Shown here in pieces: positions 58,260-64,000 of a DNA stretch of 64,000 bases (within the stretch, counting starts at the first letter, position 1; each line of letters opens with the position of its first letter). Source of the DNA: Hemibagrus wyckioides (lineage: Eukaryota; Chordata; Actinopteri; Siluriformes; Bagridae); assembly GCF_019097595.1 (NCBI RefSeq), contig NC_080731.1, positions 16,039,071 through 16,103,070 on the forward strand, written 5' to 3'. The notes below the pieces were generated by a model, which searched no databases, had not been told where the DNA came from, and saw only the letters and a list, made by a program, of their open reading frames with translations. Made by a program: the position numbers and the translations under genes.

Positions 58260-60848
58260 ACCATTTGTCTGTATAATTGCATTCCAGCATGACTGAGTGT
58301 GGGAGTTTGTTGACCTGTACCAAGATCATGTGAGGTGTATCTGTTGTATGTTAGTGTGTGCTGTCCTGAGGGTCTCAAAATTCCTGCGTATGAGATCACA
58401 AGGTCTGAAGCTACACACACACACACACACACTCATTCTCCCATCACTAGTACACATCATCATTCTCACAACAGGTTTGTTCCCTTTATTTCAAATCAGT
58501 TTCAATATTTAAATACTTGAGGTTTTTTTTTTTTATTATGCAAAATAACATTTTTTAAAAATCTTCTTTTGTACATCTAACAATGCTGTTATGTTGAATG
58601 CATGTTTCTGACTGAAGTGTGTCCTGTATATACCTTTGCATGCGAGCGTGAGTGACGTCCCACACCATGGACCATGCGATTACTGTGAAATATTTATGAG
58701 GGAGACGGAAAAAAAAAACCCTTCCGAGTGTGTGAGTGCACGTTAGTATTTATCCATGAGCAGGCTCATACGATACACACACGCTCCAATCGAATGCACA
58801 CGCATCACAATGCACTGTATGTAAATAGGTGACGAAATGGCCGGTACTCGCGTCCTCGTGACGACTCTTGAAAGGAGACTTTCGGTTATTGGGCTTGAAA
58901 AAGGCACTACTGTACAACACACACAACAACCATCTGATATCTGAATTTTACTTCCAAATCCTGATATCGTACTGTTAAAAAAAACAAACAAAAAAAAAAA
59001 ACATCTTGGGTTTCCTGAGACCAGTGGTGAGGTTGGGCTCGGATTCACCGAGGGGGAAACATGAAATCCACGTGTCTGCGGTGCTGATCAGGGAAAAGCT
59101 AGCGATTTTAATATTACCCACGTACGCCGATTGCAATCAACGAATTTGAACAAATTCTAATTGTTAGCTTGCTTCGTAATTCCAAAGATTTCGAATTCCC
59201 ATGTTTGTTTGTTTTTTTAAATAGAGCTGAAGCATTTTAACCTTTTATTTTCTTTTTGCACGAATTCAGTCATAGCCTGTGTTTTTACAGCTCCACGTTG
59301 TTGTTGAATTCAGATGACTGATATTAGGGAGGAACTGCAGTGATGCACGGTGCTTGGCCCCCTGTTTACTCATCCCAACAAACAGAACTGAACTAGAAAC
59401 TAGACCTGCTAGTTACTGTGCATGATTTGGGAGGAAAAAAACCTGCTGAAATGAGATCTGACGTTTCAGCCATGGCTCTCAATTCGTTTTTTTTGGGAAA
59501 CATGGAGCTTTACACAATGGTTCCCTTAACTGTTGTTACTTAAATGCAAGCCTCAGCATTAGTAAAAATTAACGAAGACTTGTTTTCATTGATAAATCAA
59601 ACGGTCCTCACAATGACACAGTAACACTAATAAAAACCTTCGTGTCTGAAAATCATTAGGATTTGTTACTGTTCACTAATGGAACCGTCATGTAAAGTAT
59701 TTTCGGGTTTGGTTTCTTCTCTTTTCTTGCTTCGTGCTTTTAGACGTTCTGTTTCTCAAAATCTACACAGATTTTATGATTTCATCAGGGACAAGCCGTT
59801 TCATTAGTCCAAAACAAGCATTTGTGGAAACCTGATTGATGAGTTTACAGATGTTTTTAGCTGTCTGTCATAATCATCTTTTAATGCCCGAGTCTGAGGG
59901 AAAACCAGAACGCTCACTTTTCCTAGGTACAGTGATCCATTATTCAGGAGTAGCTGTGAGCCTATAGAGCTCTGATTTCCCGAGTGTTTTGTTAATCTGG
60001 GTTCAATTTCTTTTATTTGTGTATATTTTAACGTTCTTGCCGATCCCGTACCGCTGAGCCACAAATTCACACCAAGAGTAGTCCCTGAACATCCTTCATC
60101 CTCATACAAGCCATTGCCATTTTGCCTCTGATGCCATAAAGTCAATGGAGTTGCTGTTTTGTGTAATTTACAAACAATTAGTGTTGCGTTATTCATGTTA
60201 AAGTGCCTTATAGTGAAACACCAGGGGCATGGTTCAGTCCGTATCTTCCCTTCAGTTATGTTGCCAACAATTTTTGTTATAAAGCTGTTAATTTTTTTAA
60301 GCCAGTAAATATCGATTAATTCTCTCTTTTTTTTAAAAATAAATTCCAGACTTGAGAAGAAATGTATTATAATACAGAATTGCCATATTCTCCTCGCTCC
60401 TAAACAGAGGACGTTTTCAGCACGTTTTGGCTCAGCCATAACCAAAATTAAATGAATTGTTCAATGCCAGTCAGTCAGTATAGACTGTGTTACATGGGGA
60501 AGCTAGCTTAGCATGCTCAGCTGATGCCACTTTTACTGCACCTTTTTTGGAGAAGAATGGTTCGGGTAAAACGAGAGAAATTTCATCACTCCATGAATCA
60601 TACGTAATGTTGTGACGTATCTGGGCCTCCACTAAAGCAGCCATATCGTCGCTAAGGCCCTTCGCGGAAAATAGGAAGAGGTTGTGATGTGTACGCAATT
60701 CTCTAATTCACTACTGTTGCCATTAGTTTTGTTTTATATTTAAGTATGCAGTAATTTTGTCTTTTGTACCGCAAAATTTGCTGTAGTTCTGACGCATATT
60801 GCACTTTGTACATTTTGTGGAAATGATGTACTGTGTGTATATTATGGA

Positions 60849-60854
60849 AATAAA
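60849..60854 (+). terminator. ssh1: Poly-A signal AATAAA, probable end of ssh1
   Basis: AATAAA is followed 2-60 bases later by a T8 run and TGTTTGGATTTCTTTC plus T10, a classic downstream GT/T-rich element. It is the best-formed poly-A site after the stop codon. Confidence 0.75.
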
Positions 60855-60875
60855 CTTTTTTTTCCATTCAGTTCT

Positions 60876-62712
60876 GTTTGGATTTCTTTCTTTTTTTTTT
60901 TCACAAAATGTAACTGTACAGGTGTACAATAACCAAAAAAAAAAAATTCCCTCATTTTATTGTTTGTTTTCTTTAGATTTTGCACAGATTCATTCATGTT
61001 TTTCAAACGTGCTTCACAATATGTGATTTCACGTTACTCATTTCTAAGAGCTACACAGTAGAGAAACAACACTGACACTTGGTGCTTGGCCCCTTTTTAC
61101 CCACCCTACAAGCGATGTAATGCCCATGATTAAAATCTAATTACACTTTTTGTGTCAGTTGAACAAGTCATCAGTACCCACCGTTTGTATTCATTGCAAT
61201 TTTTACCTAAGAAAACAAGAGTTAAACAAATAAGAGTAATAAAATTCACAATTACTTTAATATTTAGACCTAGAGACCAGACAGGAACATAGTAATTTAA
61301 TTATTGCTAATTTATGTGGATTTTTAGTCATGTCCTGGTTTCTTTCCTGGCAAATTAAGATTCATAAAAATGGAGCTGAATTGAGTTTTCGGAAAGCCAG
61401 AGGAAAAATATAAAGCAGGTTCCAGTACCTCCAGTACAGACGTGTGTAGCTTCAAATTAGATTTTCTAAATGACTTGAAATGCCAGTTCAGTTAAATGTG
61501 AATTTTGAGCTTGAGCAATGTATGGCCTGGATAGAAATAACATATTTATTACAAATCTGGTAGATAAATGCAAGAAAATGTGCTAGAAGCAAACAAGAAA
61601 AAAAAAAGATCTAATAAAAGAGCAACAACTTTTTATTACACTGTGCTTTTTCAATCATCTTTTGAGTATTCTGATGTGATAGAAGTTGTCGATCACGTCT
61701 ATGAACAAAATGCACAATTAGCTTAAAATTTTGCAGAACATCTGGATGGAGACACACTTTCTGAGAGGAAAGTCTGCAAAGCATCCTGGCTTCGCTTACC
61801 GCTTCCCCGACTCTGACTGGTTGGCTGGAGAAAGCGTTTTTCTCCTCTCTGATTGGCTGACTGCGTCGGCATGCTTGGCACGGCAGTGTGGTTGAGCTCA
61901 GCTCAGCTCAGCTCATGCAGCCACCGGCCACTGGCATTAATTAGCATGACATCAGTGTGGAAAAGCTTGTTTTTCCACATAATGCTGTGTTCAGGGGAGA
62001 TTAATGAACACTGACTACATGGAATGTACGTATGGAGGCAATGCCTTGGTTTAGCTTGGGCGAATCTTACAGGCAAACAACGTTAGAATTGTTGAAATGT
62101 AGCTGTGTGGGTTCCTGCAAAAATATTTACCTTTAAAGAATTACTCTCTTGAATTGGTTAAGTCTTCCAGTCGGCTGAAAGGGATTGCGCTGTTGCACAT
62201 CTCGAACCGAGAGGAACAGCACGAGAGCTCTGCTTCCGTGGCGATAGCGAGAGAATCTGCTGGAAAACAGGAAACGAGAGTGCGTAATGTCATCGTTGGC
62301 ACGAGGAGTCTGTCCCTCTCCCAGATAATTCAACAGTCGGACAGAAATGAGTCACTTTCAACATAAGCCCAGTACGACCTGATATGAGCCTGTGCCTAGT
62401 TTATATTCCCTGAAGGTCAACACATTTAAATGATGTCATTTCCTTTTCAGCCCTCTCCTTAAATAAACAGATCCAGATCCAGAGCTGTACATGTGTTTGT
62501 ATTCAATACTAATTTTAAAGTAAGGATTAAACACATCGGAATGTGCTGTTATAGAAAAATAATCAATGACATGCTGAGGTGATGCAGTCTGTCTATTACA
62601 GCGCTGAATGTACTCATTATGTTTATAGTTACATTTACTATGGTGGAATGTCCACAAAACAAGTTATTACCTATTATCACTATAACAGCTATAAACAGAC
62701 ATTCCCTCATCA

Positions 62713-62750
<38 letters not shown>

Positions 62751-64000
62751 AGTTAATTAAACAAAAAAAAAATGCAGCTTGTCATGTTGCGGTTAAATAA
62801 CACAAAACACACACTGTTCTTTACCAAGACTGAATACATTTTTTTTGCTACAAGACGCTGACCCCCAGAGACTGAATCTTTAAAGAAAATATCACTCTAT
62901 TTATTATCAGGTTCAGATTATGAGGTGCTCCCTCTTCGTAAGTGAACCATTAAAGCATTCGAATGATCGCATTAATACAGACATGAGGTTTGTCCTGTAG
63001 CCGGCTCTGTTGTCCAACCTGCAACTATAGAAAATAAACATGCTTTGACCAATCAGATTTGAGCAGCGCTGTGGTGTAATAAATGTTATTCATACCTTGC
63101 TTTTCAGTAACTCCGTGTTTCTATTTTTTGTCTATTGTTATTACTTCTGTAATGTCTCGTAGACTCTCGTCCTCGGCGCCTGCAGGGTTTTTTTTTTACC
63201 CGTCTCGAAGAAACACATCCTGTTTGGCCGTTGCTGTGGAGGCTGAGAGGAAAAACAGGGAGATTTCACTATGACTGTTTTAACTGTTCTGTGTTTTTAC
63301 TGCCTCGCAGCGTCAGTATCTCTCACACACTTTTCCCTTCTCCCTTTTCATTATTTTTTCCATTTTCCTTTTTTTTTTCACCTTACCGTCACTCTCTCTC
63401 AAACGCGCACACTCTCCCCTTCTCTTCAGTTTATTGAGTGAAGACACGCCACTTGCTAAAACATCTCTGCCTAGGTTATGACCTAACCATAATAAAGTTA
63501 GTCATTCACCACATCGTGGCCCTGTGTGTAAATACAGAGTAATGAATTAATGAAAATAATGAAGAACAATTTTTTTTTGTAGCCAGGAATAGAAATCCCA
63601 TGTTGATTCAATAATCTTAATAGGTCAATACCACTGTAGCCGATGGGGGAATATGGGCTATTTGGCATTGTAATTTGGTGACATCATACGGTATGTTAGC
63701 AGTGGGGTTAATAAAATCCAAATTGTGCTACAGTATCCAAAACATTTTAAAAGAATTGATATATGTGAAGACCATGCAATGATTTTCTGTCCAGTTTCTG
63801 AGAACCTGAGCCCACTCAGATTCCTGTTCTTGGTTGACATGAGTGGAACTCTCTGCTTCAATGTTTGATGGGCTCTGCACTCTGAGATGCTTTTCTACTC
63901 ACTACATATATAAATGTATTGTATTACTTACTATAGTCTCCATGTCAGCTTGAACTAGTTCAACCATTCTTCTCCAACCTCTCTCAACAAGGCACTGGGT
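60876..64000. other. Downstream intergenic region, no gene seen
   Basis: AT-rich with a (CT)n tract at 62717-62749. A (CAGCT)n run lies at about 61895-61915 within a GC-richer block (61790-61990). A short frame at 62154-62366 is fairly polar but has no recognisable domain or splice context. In human the next gene on this side is CORO1C; I see none of its exons here. Confidence 0.5.
62717..62749 (+). repeat. (CT)n microsatellite
   Basis: About 16 CT units. Similar pyrimidine-strand tracts are at 28530-28567, 30997-31027, 37999-38041 and 43993-44029. Confidence 0.95.

Larger units (their letters stand above)
55588..60875 (+). other. ssh1: ssh1 3' UTR
   Basis: About 5.3 kb without a supported coding exon up to the strongest poly-A signal. 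It holds a diverged tandem duplication (55650-55985), a possible early poly-A signal AATAAA at 56918-56923, (GTAT)n(GT)n at 58203-58259 and (CA)n at 58413-58432. An antisense frame of 213 codons (59804-60445) crosses the 3' part. The UTR end is inferred from the signal at 60849. Confidence 0.7.

Noticed and set aside
62154..62366. Possible exon of the next gene
   Set aside because: No similarity to CORO1C or any family I know, and no convincing acceptor-donor pair.

Overview
The window is nuclear DNA from a ray-finned fish. The evidence is vertebrate split genes with GT-AG introns, many (GT)n, (CA)n and (CT)n microsatellites, and several Tc1/mariner families typical of teleosts. I cannot name the species. 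The repeat families would fit an otophysan such as a catfish or cyprinid, but that is only an inference.

Two host genes are supported. On the minus strand at the left edge are the first two coding exons of D-amino-acid oxidase (dao, 2530-3318); the rest of that gene runs off the left end or was not found. Head-to-head with it, on the plus strand, is a complete slingshot-type cofilin phosphatase gene. Its 15 coding exons lie between 9984 and 55587 and splice in frame to 1013 residues. The protein and the dao neighbour identify it as ssh1: in human, DAO and SSH1 are also divergent neighbours. A long 3' UTR (55588 to about 60875) ends at an AATAAA with a strong T/GT-rich downstream element. A second possible first exon (33624-33724) lies inside intron 2 and joins exon 3 in the correct phase.

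Layout: 1-3318 dao and old Tc1 relics; 3319-9983 intergenic, holding a Tc1 element (7320-9342) split by a younger complete Tc1 element (7754-8995) whose long transposase frame lacks the first catalytic aspartate; 9984-55587 ssh1, with very long introns 1 and 2 that carry a Tigger/pogo-like MITE, a hAT-like MITE with a perfect 8-bp target duplication, more Tc1 relics and L2/SINE tails; intron 6 carries a 26-bp minisatellite of about 33 copies; 55588-60875 3' UTR; 60876-64000 no gene recognised.

I found no clearly new biological system. The most unusual signals are in the middle of ssh1. Exons 4 to 6 are bracketed by complementary (GT)/(CA) tracts, some directly at the splice sites. The intron 6 minisatellite has a unit that resembles the 3' splice site of the next exon and keeps a perfect 26-bp register. 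The possible alternative first exon is also there. All functional roles for these are inference from sequence.
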